From an uncultured bacterium (GTDB taxonomy: Bacteria; Cyanobacteriota; Vampirovibrionia; Gastranaerophilales; Gastranaerophilaceae): a DNA stretch of 15,672 nucleotides. The stretch lies in contig URXH01000045.1 of the NCBI GenBank assembly GCA_900551675.1, positions 1 through 15,672 on the forward strand, read 5' to 3'. Made by a program: the position numbers and the translations under genes. The notes under the pieces are model-generated. The model had not been told where the DNA came from. It worked only from the letters and a program-made list of their open reading frames with translations, and did not search any database. This document shows, piece after piece, positions 1-6,548 of the stretch (within the stretch, counting starts at the first letter, position 1; every line of letters begins with the position of its first letter).

Positions 1-60
1 GATATGGATTTCTTCCAAACCATATATAATGAATAATCTTGGGTATCATCTATTCTAATC

Positions 61-288
61 TTATAAAAAATTTATAATACTTTTTGAGTTATATCCGATT
101 CCAAAACAAATATCCAAAATTTTTATTTCGTTATTTTTTTTCAAAAAATCTTTTATATTTGAAGGCAGTATAAATTTTTCGTATGCTTCTGTTAAAGCTC
201 CGTATGTTGAATGATAAATATCATCGGCATCAGGCGAAAAAAGCCCGACAGAACCGTCATTTGTAAAATAAGGGTACAGCTTGTACAT
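61..288 (-). CDS. Truncated MnmD/MnmC-like tRNA methyltransferase, N-terminal part
   Basis: The 75 residues resemble the N-terminus of MnmD/MnmC methyltransferases, which add the last methyl group of 5-methylaminomethyl-2-thiouridine at tRNA position 34. Visible are a 'DDIYHSTYGALTEAYEKF' block (compare DDVYFS...GLEETRYVF in E. coli MnmC) and the SAM-binding start 'LDICFGIGYNSK' at about residues 57-68. The family is normally above 200 residues, so the protein stops straight after the first Rossmann motif. The stop lies just after a run of six A (65-70, plus strand). Losing one base there would keep a frame open to the window edge. Start: ATG at 288 has no Shine-Dalgarno site and lies 6 nt after a TATAAT box, so the mRNA may be leaderless. 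It is divergent from thrB. The family call is fairly secure. Whether the gene is really truncated, frameshifted or misread is open. Confidence 0.6.
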   Translation of the reverse strand: MYKLYPYFTNDGSVGLFSPDADDIYHSTYGALTEAYEKFILPSNIKDFLKKNNEIKILDICFGIGYNSKSIINFL

Positions 289-294
289 AAGCTT

Positions 295-323
295 ATTATA
301 GATTATAGTGTTAATATTGGCAA
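295..323 (-). promoter_or_regulatory. Sigma-70-type promoter for the mnmD-like gene
   Basis: On the minus strand TTGCCA (323-318) is followed after exactly 17 nt by TATAAT (300-295). The start codon at 288 is 6 nt further on, where transcription is expected to begin. The -35 box is the same TTGGCAA heptamer used by the thrB promoter on the other strand. Confidence 0.6.
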
Positions 324-345
324 ATAATTATCTTTTTGCTATACT
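317..345 (+). promoter_or_regulatory. Sigma-70-type promoter for thrB
   Basis: TTGGCA (317-322), a 17-nt spacer and TATACT (340-345). Transcription would begin near 352, giving a leader of about 60 nt before the ATG at 412. The -35 box overlaps that of the divergent promoter almost completely, so one polymerase should exclude the other. Confidence 0.6.
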
Positions 346-362
346 ATATTTGTAAATTTCTA

Positions 363-384
363 TAAAAGCCTAATTTGGCTTTTA
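363..384 (+). promoter_or_regulatory. Leader hairpin upstream of thrB
   Basis: Perfect 8-bp inverted repeat TAAAAGCC / GGCTTTTA with a 6-nt loop, inside the predicted thrB leader. It could be a weak attenuator or an mRNA-stabilising hairpin. No long U-run follows and no leader peptide is evident. Confidence 0.35.
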
Positions 385-411
385 CAGAATACACACGATA
401 ATGAGGGAATT

Positions 412-1353
412 ATGAAAATTAGCGTAAAAGTGCCGGCATCGACCTCAAATTTAGGCCCCGGCTTTGATTGTATCGGTATGGCATTGCCTGTATATAACAC
501 AATAACGATTGAAGAAACAGTACTGCCCGGCACAGGAATTGAAATTAATGTAATAAATGAGAGTGAAAATGCAGATGATCTTTTAACAGAGCACATGCCT
601 CTGGATGAAAACAGCATTATATATAAAGCAGTTGAGATTCTGTATAATTCAATAGGACAGACTCCCAGTGAATTAAAAATTACCGTACAATCTCAAATTC
701 CTATAGCAAGAGGGTTAGGAAGCAGTGCCTCTGTGATTGTCGGCGGATTGCTTGCCGCAAACGAACTTTTAGGACATCCTGCCGATGAAGTTGCTCTTTT
801 ATCTATTGCTGCTGAAGTTGAAGGACATCCTGATAATGTTACTGCATCAATAGTAGGCGGTCTTGTTCTCACCTCATTGGAAGATGATGGAAGTGTTGTG
901 TACAGAAAACTTGATTGGCCTGAAGAATGGCAGATTACTGTATGTATTCCGGATTATGAACTTTCTACCGAAATTTCACGCTCTGTCTTGCCTAAAGAGG
1001 TTCCTATACAGGATGCAGTATTTAATGCTAAACGTCTTGCAATGTTTATTCAGGCTGTCAATACAAAAGATGCTGATTTAATGAAAATGGCGCTTCAAGA
1101 CAGACTTCATCAGCCGTATAGAATGAAGCTTGTTCCCGGACTTGATAAAATAATGGAAAATTTAAAGCACGAAGAAAATGTTCTCGGCTGCGTCTTAAGC
1201 GGTGCGGGTCCTGCAATTGTAGTAATTTCTTATAAGAACAATCTGGATAAAATAAAATCAATTATCAAAGATACCTGGGAAGAAATGAATGTTAAGGTTA
1301 ATATAATGACTCTGCCTGTAGAAACACAGGGAGCTCAGATTATTAGAGAATAG
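412..1353 (+). CDS. thrB: Homoserine kinase (GHMP kinase family)
   Basis: Phosphorylates L-homoserine with ATP to give O-phosphohomoserine, the step before threonine synthase; cytoplasmic. At 313 residues it is full length for ThrB (about 300-315). The N-terminal block 'VKVPASTSNLGPGFDCIG' (residues 5-22) is diagnostic. The GHMP phosphate-binding loop 'PIARGLGSSASVIVGG' is at 97-112, and a late glycine-rich 'LSGAGPA' motif is present. Start: ATG 412 is preceded by GAGGG at about 5 nt spacing. It is monocistronic in this window; thrC and hom are not adjacent. It has its own promoter (317-345) and a short leader with a hairpin. No missing residues were noticed. Confidence 0.95.
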   Translation: MKISVKVPASTSNLGPGFDCIGMALPVYNTITIEETVLPGTGIEINVINESENADDLLTEHMPLDENSIIYKAVEILYNSIGQTPSELKITVQSQIPIARGLGSSASVIVGGLLAANELLGHPADEVALLSIAAEVEGHPDNVTASIVGGLVLTSLEDDGSVVYRKLDWPEEWQITVCIPDYELSTEISRSVLPKEVPIQDAVFNAKRLAMFIQAVNTKDADLMKMALQDRLHQPYRMKLVPGLDKIMENLKHEENVLGCVLSGAGPAIVVISYKNNLDKIKSIIKDTWEEMNVKVNIMTLPVETQGAQIIRE

Positions 1354-1473
1354 CAGTATATATCTTTATTGTCATCATGCCATTTAATCAGTTCCTTTCT
1401 CTAACTCATTTCCCAAAGGGACTAAAGGGCAGGATTTTCGTATGCAATAGCTGCACTAATTATGGATAAAAAC

Positions 1474-1534
1474 GTCATGCTGAACTTGTTTCAGCTTCTC
1501 ACAATATAAGATTCAGAAACAAGTTCGGAATGAC
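1474..1534. repeat. Dispersed imperfect palindrome (REP/RPE-like)
   Basis: Left arm at 1474-1498 and right arm at 1510-1534, both sharing the core GAACTTGTTT (1482-1491) / AAACAAGTTC (1517-1526) and ending in GTCAT / ATGAC. The arms are imperfect, with an 11-nt loop. Related pieces occur at 13815-13870 and 13998-14060, so this is a multi-copy element. The rest of the 1354-1628 gap holds no gene I can see apart from the hepT promoter. Confidence 0.6.
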
Positions 1535-1588
1535 ATTATGACTTTTTTAGAATATCTGGTGTAAATTGTGATATAAATCCATATTATT

Positions 1589-1617
1589 TTGTGTTGCTTT
1601 AATTGTGCAAATATGAT
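1589..1617 (+). promoter_or_regulatory. Candidate promoter for the HEPN-MNT pair
   Basis: TTGTGT (1589-1594), 17 nt, TATGAT (1612-1617), with an overlapping GATAAT at 1615-1620. The start codon at 1629 follows within 8-11 nt and there is no Shine-Dalgarno site, so the message could be leaderless. The -35 match is weak. Confidence 0.4.
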
Positions 1618-1628
1618 AATATAAACTT

Positions 1629-2030
1629 ATGGCTGTTATTGACCTGGCATCTCTTGAAAATGCTATTAAAACTTTAGATGAAATAATTTTGCGCTATGAT
1701 AAAGAATTTTATGATAACGCCATAAGAGACGCGTTAATACAAAGATTTGAATATACTTATTCATTGACCCTGAAATTTATTTCGCGTTTTTTAAAATTAA
1801 TGCTTCCGGAGCTTGAAGATAATTTAACATTTAATGAAATTATACGAGAAGCAAACAACTATGGTCTTTTACGCTCCGATTTGGAAAAATGGACTGAATA
1901 CAGAAAAAAGCGTAATTTATCATCCCATACATATAATGAAGAAGTAGCAAAAGATGTTGTTAGTATAGTTAAAGATTTTAGAGATGAAGCACACTGTGTG
2001 CTTGAACAGCTGAAAAAGAATAATGATTGA
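1629..2030 (+). CDS. hepT: HEPN-domain ribonuclease toxin (HepT/HI0074 family)
   Basis: A 133-residue all-helical protein of the type annotated as 'nucleotidyltransferase substrate-binding protein' (HI0074-like). Such proteins are the HEPN RNase toxins of HEPN-MNT toxin-antitoxin modules. The catalytic RX4HXY motif is intact: R95-N-L-S-S-H100-T-Y102. In studied systems the antitoxin adds AMP to the motif tyrosine; that is family knowledge, not visible here. The reading frame overlaps the next gene by 8 nt (stop 2028-2030, next start 2023), which implies coupled translation. The start at 1629 lacks a Shine-Dalgarno site and sits just after a -10-like sequence. Function is inferred from the motif and the pairing. 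Confidence 0.88.
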   Translation: MAVIDLASLENAIKTLDEIILRYDKEFYDNAIRDALIQRFEYTYSLTLKFISRFLKLMLPELEDNLTFNEIIREANNYGLLRSDLEKWTEYRKKRNLSSHTYNEEVAKDVVSIVKDFRDEAHCVLEQLKKNND

Positions 2031-2310
2031 TCTGGAAGATAAATATATTGTTTTTATTAAAGAAATAATATCTAAATATTTAATTGATTATGAGTTATAT
2101 TTATACGGTTCACGCGCAAAAGGGCTTGCGCGGAAATATTCTGATGTTGATCTTGCGATTTCTTCACCGATGCTTACACAGGAAATAAAATCGAAAATAG
2201 AATTTGATTTAGAAAATTCAACATTTCCGTATAAAATTGATTTAGCAGATTTAAACAATATAACCGAGCAGTTTAAGAAATTAATTGAAAGCTCGCTTGT
2301 AAAATTGTAA
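2023..2310 (+). CDS. mntA: MNT-type nucleotidyltransferase antitoxin (MntA-like)
   Basis: A 95-residue minimal nucleotidyltransferase. The GSX10DXD signature is complete: G29-S30, then D41-V-D43 in 'GSRAKGLARKYSDVDLAI', with a likely third acidic residue at D73 (KIDLAD). In characterised MntA proteins this centre AMPylates the HEPN toxin partner on tyrosine and neutralises it. The gene overlaps hepT by 8 nt, which is the normal toxin-antitoxin arrangement. Length is typical for the family (about 95-110 residues). Nothing else in the neighbourhood suggests phage or conjugation, so this is a solitary chromosomal module. Confidence 0.88.
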   Translation: MIDLEDKYIVFIKEIISKYLIDYELYLYGSRAKGLARKYSDVDLAISSPMLTQEIKSKIEFDLENSTFPYKIDLADLNNITEQFKKLIESSLVKL

Positions 2311-2329
2311 ATTAGTATTTATTATTTAC

Positions 2330-2388
2330 TTCCCTTGCCTTTTTTAGGGGGAGGGAATAGGCAGGTGTTCGCAGCAGAGGCACGCTAC
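2330..2388. repeat. Probable dispersed intergenic repeat fragment
   Basis: TTCCCT (2330-2335) and AGGGAA (2352-2357) flank a pyrimidine/G-rich core, followed by a GC-richer tail before the terminator at 2389. Similar 'CCTCCCT...AGGGAGG' hairpins occur at 13913-13989. No gene is visible in 2311-2388. Confidence 0.3.
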
Positions 2389-2414
2389 AAAAAAGCTCCC
2401 CTTATCGGAGAGCT
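2389..2414 (-). terminator. Rho-independent terminator of the 2426-2968 gene
   Basis: Reading the minus strand, AGCTCTCC (2414-2407), loop GATAA and GGGGAGCT (2401-2394) form an 8-bp stem with one G-U pair. A run of T follows at once (A-run 2389-2394 on plus). It lies 12 nt beyond the stop codon. Confidence 0.75.
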
Positions 2415-2425
2415 TCTAATATTTA

Positions 2426-2968
2426 TTAAGCCTGTCCTGTGTAATCCGGAGTTAATCCTTTTACGCCGGCTTTTTCTTCTTCTTTCTTAGCATCGTATTC
2501 TGCCTGTGCTATCTTCAGTCTGGATTCCAGATTATCTTTTTCGGTCTGTAAGCTGTCTTCCAAATCTTTGAGAGGCTGCAGCATTGATTCTCTCTGCATT
2601 TCAAACATATTCTGCCACATACTCTGTGCTTGAGCTGTCTGCATTGATATCACCTGTTGAGCATAAGAATATTCATTTATTTGATCTTTAGACAAATTTC
2701 CAAATGCAGCTATAGCATCATTAGATGACATTCCGGCAGAAAAACCGGGAATACCTAAGCTTTGCATAGCTCCATATATACCATACTGCATTTGCGACTG
2801 CATAGCAGCCTTCATATTTCTTTCCTGGGTCTGAAACATCTTCTCCATGTCACCAACCTGTCTGGTAACACGACGCAGTCGACTCTGAACGCTTGTCATT
2901 TGATACTGTAGATCTCTGACAAGTTTTCCGGCCATTAATTTACCATATGCGCCTGATAGAAAACCCAT
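2426..2968 (-). CDS. Met/Gln-rich helical protein of unknown function
   Basis: I do not recognise a characterised family. The 180 residues are almost entirely helix-forming and unusually rich in Met and Gln. There are heptad-like stretches at about 20-55 (QYQMTSVQSRLRRVTRQVGD...) and 135-168 (LKDLEDSLQTEKDNLESRLK...), with a Gly/Ser-richer hinge at 70-90. There is no signal peptide and no membrane segment. The N-terminus 'MGFLSGAYGKLMAGK' is weakly amphipathic. Start: ATG 2968 is preceded by AAAGGA about 9 nt upstream. A terminator follows the gene, and the upstream region is a 327-bp gap shared with the divergent permease. It may be a structural or secreted coiled-coil protein; that is a guess from composition. 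Confidence 0.75.
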   Translation of the reverse strand: MGFLSGAYGKLMAGKLVRDLQYQMTSVQSRLRRVTRQVGDMEKMFQTQERNMKAAMQSQMQYGIYGAMQSLGIPGFSAGMSSNDAIAAFGNLSKDQINEYSYAQQVISMQTAQAQSMWQNMFEMQRESMLQPLKDLEDSLQTEKDNLESRLKIAQAEYDAKKEEEKAGVKGLTPDYTGQA

Positions 2969-3122
2969 GTCTCGTGTCCTTTATTTTTTGTCCTCGTAAA
3001 TATATAAAGTATTATATATATGCAAAAATTGCTTTTTTTTACTGATTTGTTAACATTTCGTTACAAAAAATATTTTTTGGTATTACTTTGCCTTTGTACT
3101 CTCAATGATATTGTCAGAATAA

Positions 3123-3160
3123 TGAGATTGCTACGGTCGTTTCACTCCCTCGCAATGACA
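3123..3160. repeat. Dispersed repeat half-element
   Basis: Read on the minus strand this begins TGTCATTGCGAGGGAGTG and ends CGTAGCAATCTCA. It is one arm of a palindromic intergenic repeat that I recognise as common in many uncultured bacterial genomes. The matching arm is not present, so this copy is partial. It lies mid-gap between two divergent genes. Confidence 0.45.
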
Positions 3161-3191
3161 TTTATTGGAAAAACTTTATAATAGTTCTTAC

Positions 3192-3223
3192 TGCCTTATT
3201 GCCTTAGTATCCTTGTATCTTTC
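3192..3223 (+). repeat. Degenerate 8-nt tandem repeat
   Basis: Four successive degenerate octamers: TGCCTTAT, TGCCTTAG, TATCCTTG, TATCTTTC. It lies in the 2969-3295 gap, upstream of the permease promoter. No coding potential was seen. Confidence 0.35.
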
Positions 3224-3258
3224 TTAATATAACTAACCTGTTATAAAATTGCATGTAA

Positions 3259-3264
3259 TATAAT
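3259..3264 (+). promoter_or_regulatory. -10 element upstream of the AI-2E permease gene
   Basis: A perfect TATAAT at 3259-3264. The best -35 candidate (CTGTTA, 3238-3243) is weak, with a 15-nt spacer. The start codon is about 30 nt downstream, with a strong Shine-Dalgarno site (AAGGAGG, 3285-3291). Confidence 0.4.
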
Positions 3265-3295
3265 TTCTTGATAAAATCATTTTAAAGGAGGCTTT

Positions 3296-4345
3296 ATGCT
3301 CAAAAAAAGAATTTGGACTACAAAAAATATAATTTTTGCAATTCTTGTTATATGTCTTTTGCTTATTTTACCCAAAATTATCGGGATATTAATGTTATTT
3401 TTCGGAGCATACGTCATAGCATGCGCGCTGAACCCGTTTGTCAGAAAATTAATGCTTAAGATGAAAAACAGAACTGCCGCTTCATCAGTTGTTGTTTTTG
3501 GCTCAATTGCGTGTGTTATTGCATTATTTATTCCTATAGTTTTTGTGGCATATAAAGAAATAAAAACTTTTATGCTTTTACTGCCGGCTAAGATTACGGA
3601 AGTTACAAATTTTCTTCTTAATGCAGAATTTAACGGCCATAAGCTTCCTGAAATGTTTCAGACGGATTCAATTTTCGGGAGCACAACCTCTTTTGCACAA
3701 GGGTTTCTCAATCAATCCTGGAGCCTTACAGTTACTATTTTTCAGCTTTTAATGGTTTCTGTTGCCTTGACTATGATTGTCTATTACATACTTGTAGATA
3801 AAGCTTACTTAAAACAAAAATTTCTTGACTTTTTTCCGCCTGACTTGAAAGAAAAAGCTGATGAAATTCTCTCAAATATAAGCAGTAAAGTCGGCGGCTA
3901 TGTAAGAGCGCAAATACTTTCAATGGCTGCAGTCGGAATTATGATGAGTGTTGTGCTTGTAATACTAGGAATTGAATATGCTACTCTATTAGGTCTTATC
4001 ACCGGTCTGCTTGATATTGTTCCAATTCTAGGGCCTACAATTGCTCTAGGTATAATAATTCTTGTTGCATATCCTGCAAGTTTAGTAAAGATAATTTTAA
4101 TTGTTGTAGGATTTCTTGCAGTTCAACAGATATCTAATTACGTGGTAAGACCTGTATTATTCGGGAAACTAATGGAATTACACCCGCTTATGATATTTCT
4201 CGCACTGTTTCTTGCTGAAGAATTTCTCGGGTTCTGGGGGGTAATTCTATCGCCTGCAATTGCCGCGACAATATGCGTTTTAATTGATGAACTCTATTTA
4301 AACCCGATTAATCAGAAAATCAAGGAGTCTGATGAAGAAGACTGA
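3296..4345 (+). CDS. AI-2E family transporter (PerM/YdiK-like membrane protein)
   Basis: A 349-residue polytopic inner-membrane protein of the AI-2E transporter superfamily (PF01594 type). Hydrophobic segments lie at about 13-45, 62-85, 145-168, 205-265 and 300-330. The conserved C-terminal signature 'GLITGLLDIVPILGPTIA' falls between two late helices. Members are variously described as autoinducer-2 exporters, Na+/H+ antiporters or peptide permeases, so the substrate cannot be named from sequence. Start: ATG 3296 has AAGGAGG 4 nt upstream. The end overlaps the radical SAM gene by 14 nt, so the two are one transcript with coupled translation. Confidence 0.9.
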   Translation: MLKKRIWTTKNIIFAILVICLLLILPKIIGILMLFFGAYVIACALNPFVRKLMLKMKNRTAASSVVVFGSIACVIALFIPIVFVAYKEIKTFMLLLPAKITEVTNFLLNAEFNGHKLPEMFQTDSIFGSTTSFAQGFLNQSWSLTVTIFQLLMVSVALTMIVYYILVDKAYLKQKFLDFFPPDLKEKADEILSNISSKVGGYVRAQILSMAAVGIMMSVVLVILGIEYATLLGLITGLLDIVPILGPTIALGIIILVAYPASLVKIILIVVGFLAVQQISNYVVRPVLFGKLMELHPLMIFLALFLAEEFLGFWGVILSPAIAATICVLIDELYLNPINQKIKESDEED

Positions 4346-5861
4346 AAAATATCTGTATAAAACTAATACTAATAAAGATTCAGACTTTGCTATGTGGATG
4401 GCATTTCCTGGGATTTATTCTTTTTCTATGTCATCTCTAGGATATTTATGGATGTTTAAAACAATTGACAGCCTTTCTGATATAAATATTGAAAGAATTT
4501 GTCTTGATACAGAAAAAACTGTCTATAGTGTTTCAGATATAAAACTTTTCGGTTTTTCTTTTTCTTTTGATACTGATTTTTTAACAATATTTTCTATGCT
4601 TGAAAAATACAATATTCCGCTAAAATCAAAAGAAAGAGAAAAATTTCCGCTTGTATTTGCGGGCGGTCCTGTCGTTACTGCCAATCCTGAACCTTATAAA
4701 GAATTTTTCGATTTTTTTATAATAGGCGACGGCGAAGATATAAATTTACAGGTTGTAAAAATATGCAGAGAAAATAAAAGTAAAGGTAAAGACAAAATCC
4801 TTAGGCTTCTTTCAGAAGTTGAAGGCGTTTATGTACCTGTATACCCTAAAAATGTCAACAAACTTACCAAAAAGCTTGACGAATGTATTTATACTCCGAT
4901 ATTAAGCGAGGATGCATTTTTTAAAAATACATTCATAATTGAAATGGCAAGGGGCTGTTATAACAGGTGCGGATTCTGTCTGGCATCTTATCTTAACCTG
5001 CCTTTGAGATGCGTTCCTTACGATGATCTTATAAAAACTATTGAATTGGGACTTAATTATACAAATAAAATAGCCCTTTTGGGTGCACAGATAAGTGCAC
5101 ACCCTCAATTTCACGATGTATGCAGATATATTTACAATAAAATTGAAAACGGTCATCAAATAGAAATGAGTGTTTCTTCATTGAGGGTTGATGCTGTAAC
5201 AGATGATGTTATAAAAACACTTGCGGCTTGCGGGCAAAAAAATTCAACACTCGCAATTGAGGCAGGATCAGAACGACTTAGAAAAGTTATAAATAAAAAT
5301 TTATCAGAAGAACAGATATTCAATGCAGTAAAAATTGCTCGTGAAAACGGTTTAAAAGGTCTTAAATTTTACGGTATGATAGGGCTTCCGACAGAAACCG
5401 GAGAAGATTTAGCGGCTACTGTCGAACTTGCAAAAAAAATAAAAAAAGAAAACAGAGGCTTTGATATTTCGTTCGGTTTTTCAAGCTTTGTACCGAAACC
5501 CCATACGCCGTTTCAGTGGTGCGGACGAGAAAATACTAAATCATTAGAAACTAAAAGCAGTTTTTTAAAAAAAGAACTTCACAAACTGGGTATTACATGC
5601 CATATTTCAAGTATAAAGTGGGATTACTGGCAGGCAGTGCTGTCAAGGGGAGATGCAAGCTTAAGCGACTTTTTGCTGGAAGTATACAGGCAAGGCGGTA
5701 AACTCGGCGCCTTCAAAGCCGGAGCAAGAAAATATAACATTGATACAGACAGCTTCGCGTGTGAAAACTATCCGTTTAACGCCCATCTGCCCTGGGATTT
5801 TATAAAAATTCAACCCGGAAAAGAGTTCTTAATAAAGGAAAATCAAAGACTGCTTACATAG
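4332..5861 (+). CDS. B12-binding-type radical SAM protein (TIGR03960-like)
   Basis: A 509-residue radical SAM enzyme of unknown substrate. The [4Fe-4S] motif is CX3CX2C at C209-YNR-C213-GF-C216, within 'EMARGCYNRCGFC'. Upstream, residues 20-140 resemble the degenerate cobalamin-binding domain of such proteins ('FAGGPVVTANPEPYKEFFDFFIIGDGED', in parts). After the barrel, 'SSFVPKPHTPFQW' (about 374-386) and 'SRGDASLSDFLLEVYRQGG' match the C-terminal pattern of TIGR03960-type proteins. Start: ATG 4332 has AAGGAG (4322-4327) with a 4-nt spacer. This gene sits inside the end of the permease gene. It converges with, and overlaps by 8 nt, the phosphatase-like gene; I see no terminator between them. 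Its reaction is unknown. Confidence 0.85.
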   Translation: MKKTEKYLYKTNTNKDSDFAMWMAFPGIYSFSMSSLGYLWMFKTIDSLSDINIERICLDTEKTVYSVSDIKLFGFSFSFDTDFLTIFSMLEKYNIPLKSKEREKFPLVFAGGPVVTANPEPYKEFFDFFIIGDGEDINLQVVKICRENKSKGKDKILRLLSEVEGVYVPVYPKNVNKLTKKLDECIYTPILSEDAFFKNTFIIEMARGCYNRCGFCLASYLNLPLRCVPYDDLIKTIELGLNYTNKIALLGAQISAHPQFHDVCRYIYNKIENGHQIEMSVSSLRVDAVTDDVIKTLAACGQKNSTLAIEAGSERLRKVINKNLSEEQIFNAVKIARENGLKGLKFYGMIGLPTETGEDLAATVELAKKIKKENRGFDISFGFSSFVPKPHTPFQWCGRENTKSLETKSSFLKKELHKLGITCHISSIKWDYWQAVLSRGDASLSDFLLEVYRQGGKLGAFKAGARKYNIDTDSFACENYPFNAHLPWDFIKIQPGKEFLIKENQRLLT

Positions 5862-6477
5862 GAGTATAATCGCAGTATACAAGACTTGACCATTTTTGGT
5901 AATAGCTTATCTGAGTTGCACTACCGGATTTTATATAAATTCTGTGCAGGGAGCTGTGCGGAATTTTTAAAGCACACGCAACAGCAGCTTTTATAATGTC
6001 TTTATGCGTTACAATTATAATTCTGCTCCCTAAATTGTTTTCGATAATATTGTTTATAGAATTTTCAACTCTGTTTATAAAATCAGTAACACTTTCAGCA
6101 TCCTCAGGCACCGCAAGTTCAGGGCAGTTAATAAATTTTTCGAGTTCATCCGGATATTTTTCATCAACCTGCTCAAATGTTAAGCCGTTAAATTTTCCGC
6201 ATTTTCTCGGATGGAGATCTTCAATGGTTTCAATATTCTGTTTAAACAATTTTGCAATCATTGATGCTGACTGAACACATCTTAGAGCAGGAGAAGTAAA
6301 AATTTTATCATTTTTGATTCCTCTGTTTTTTAAATAGTCGCAAATTTTTTCAATTTCTTCCTGCCCAGCATCGTTAATCGGAGGATATGATTCGGAATCC
6401 GTAAATCTGTCATCCTCACTATATACGGTAGATCCGTTACATATAAAAGTTATTTTACATTTTCTGCTAAAATACAT
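5854..6477 (-). CDS. Histidine phosphatase-fold protein lacking the RHG catalytic motif
   Basis: A 207-residue member of the phosphoglycerate-mutase/histidine-phosphatase superfamily. The fold is recognisable from 'FTSPALRCVQSASMIA' (60-75, R66 in the phosphate pocket), 'CGKFNGLT' (93-100) and 'IIIVTHKD' (153-160, second His H158). The opening β-strand motif, normally [LV]xRHG[EQ]T, reads 'FICNGST': C13 and N14 replace the Arg and the phospho-accepting His. The acid expected near residue 90 (L-x-E) also appears to be lost. Loss of the nucleophile predicts a pseudo-enzyme, possibly still phosphate-binding. Start: ATG 6477 is preceded by GAGGTGA. It is divergent from the LeuD-like gene and overlaps the convergent radical SAM gene by 8 nt. 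Confidence 0.8.
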   Translation of the reverse strand: MYFSRKCKITFICNGSTVYSEDDRFTDSESYPPINDAGQEEIEKICDYLKNRGIKNDKIFTSPALRCVQSASMIAKLFKQNIETIEDLHPRKCGKFNGLTFEQVDEKYPDELEKFINCPELAVPEDAESVTDFINRVENSINNIIENNLGSRIIIVTHKDIIKAAVACALKIPHSSLHRIYIKSGSATQISYYQKWSSLVYCDYTPM

Positions 6478-6497
6478 AATTTCACCTCATGTTCTTT

Positions 6498-6526
6498 ATT
6501 ATATCACTATTTTGTTGTATAATCAA
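6498..6526 (-). promoter_or_regulatory. Promoter of the phosphatase-like gene
   Basis: On the minus strand TTGATT (6526-6521), 17 nt, TATAAT (6503-6498), 21 nt before the ATG. It overlaps a TATAAT on the plus strand (6518-6523) that is the likely -10 of the LeuD-like gene, so the two promoters interlock. Confidence 0.55.
6518..6523 (+). promoter_or_regulatory. -10 element of the LeuD-like gene
   Basis: TATAAT at 6518-6523, 25 nt before the start at 6549. The -35 region (about 6495-6500, TTTATT) is poor. It lies within the -35 box of the opposing promoter. Confidence 0.45.
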
Positions 6527-6548
6527 GAAAAAATAAAAGGAGTTTGGC

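Noticed and set aside
2311..2388. tRNA or small RNA gene in this GC-richer gap
   Set aside because: No cloverleaf, no TTC loop in context and no promoter were seen; it fits a dispersed repeat better.
5996..6274. Plus-strand open frame inside the phosphatase-like gene
   Set aside because: It has no ribosome site or family match and is fully contained in a better-supported gene on the other strand. The same applies to open frames opposite the Hcp-like, wecB and AMIN-like genes.
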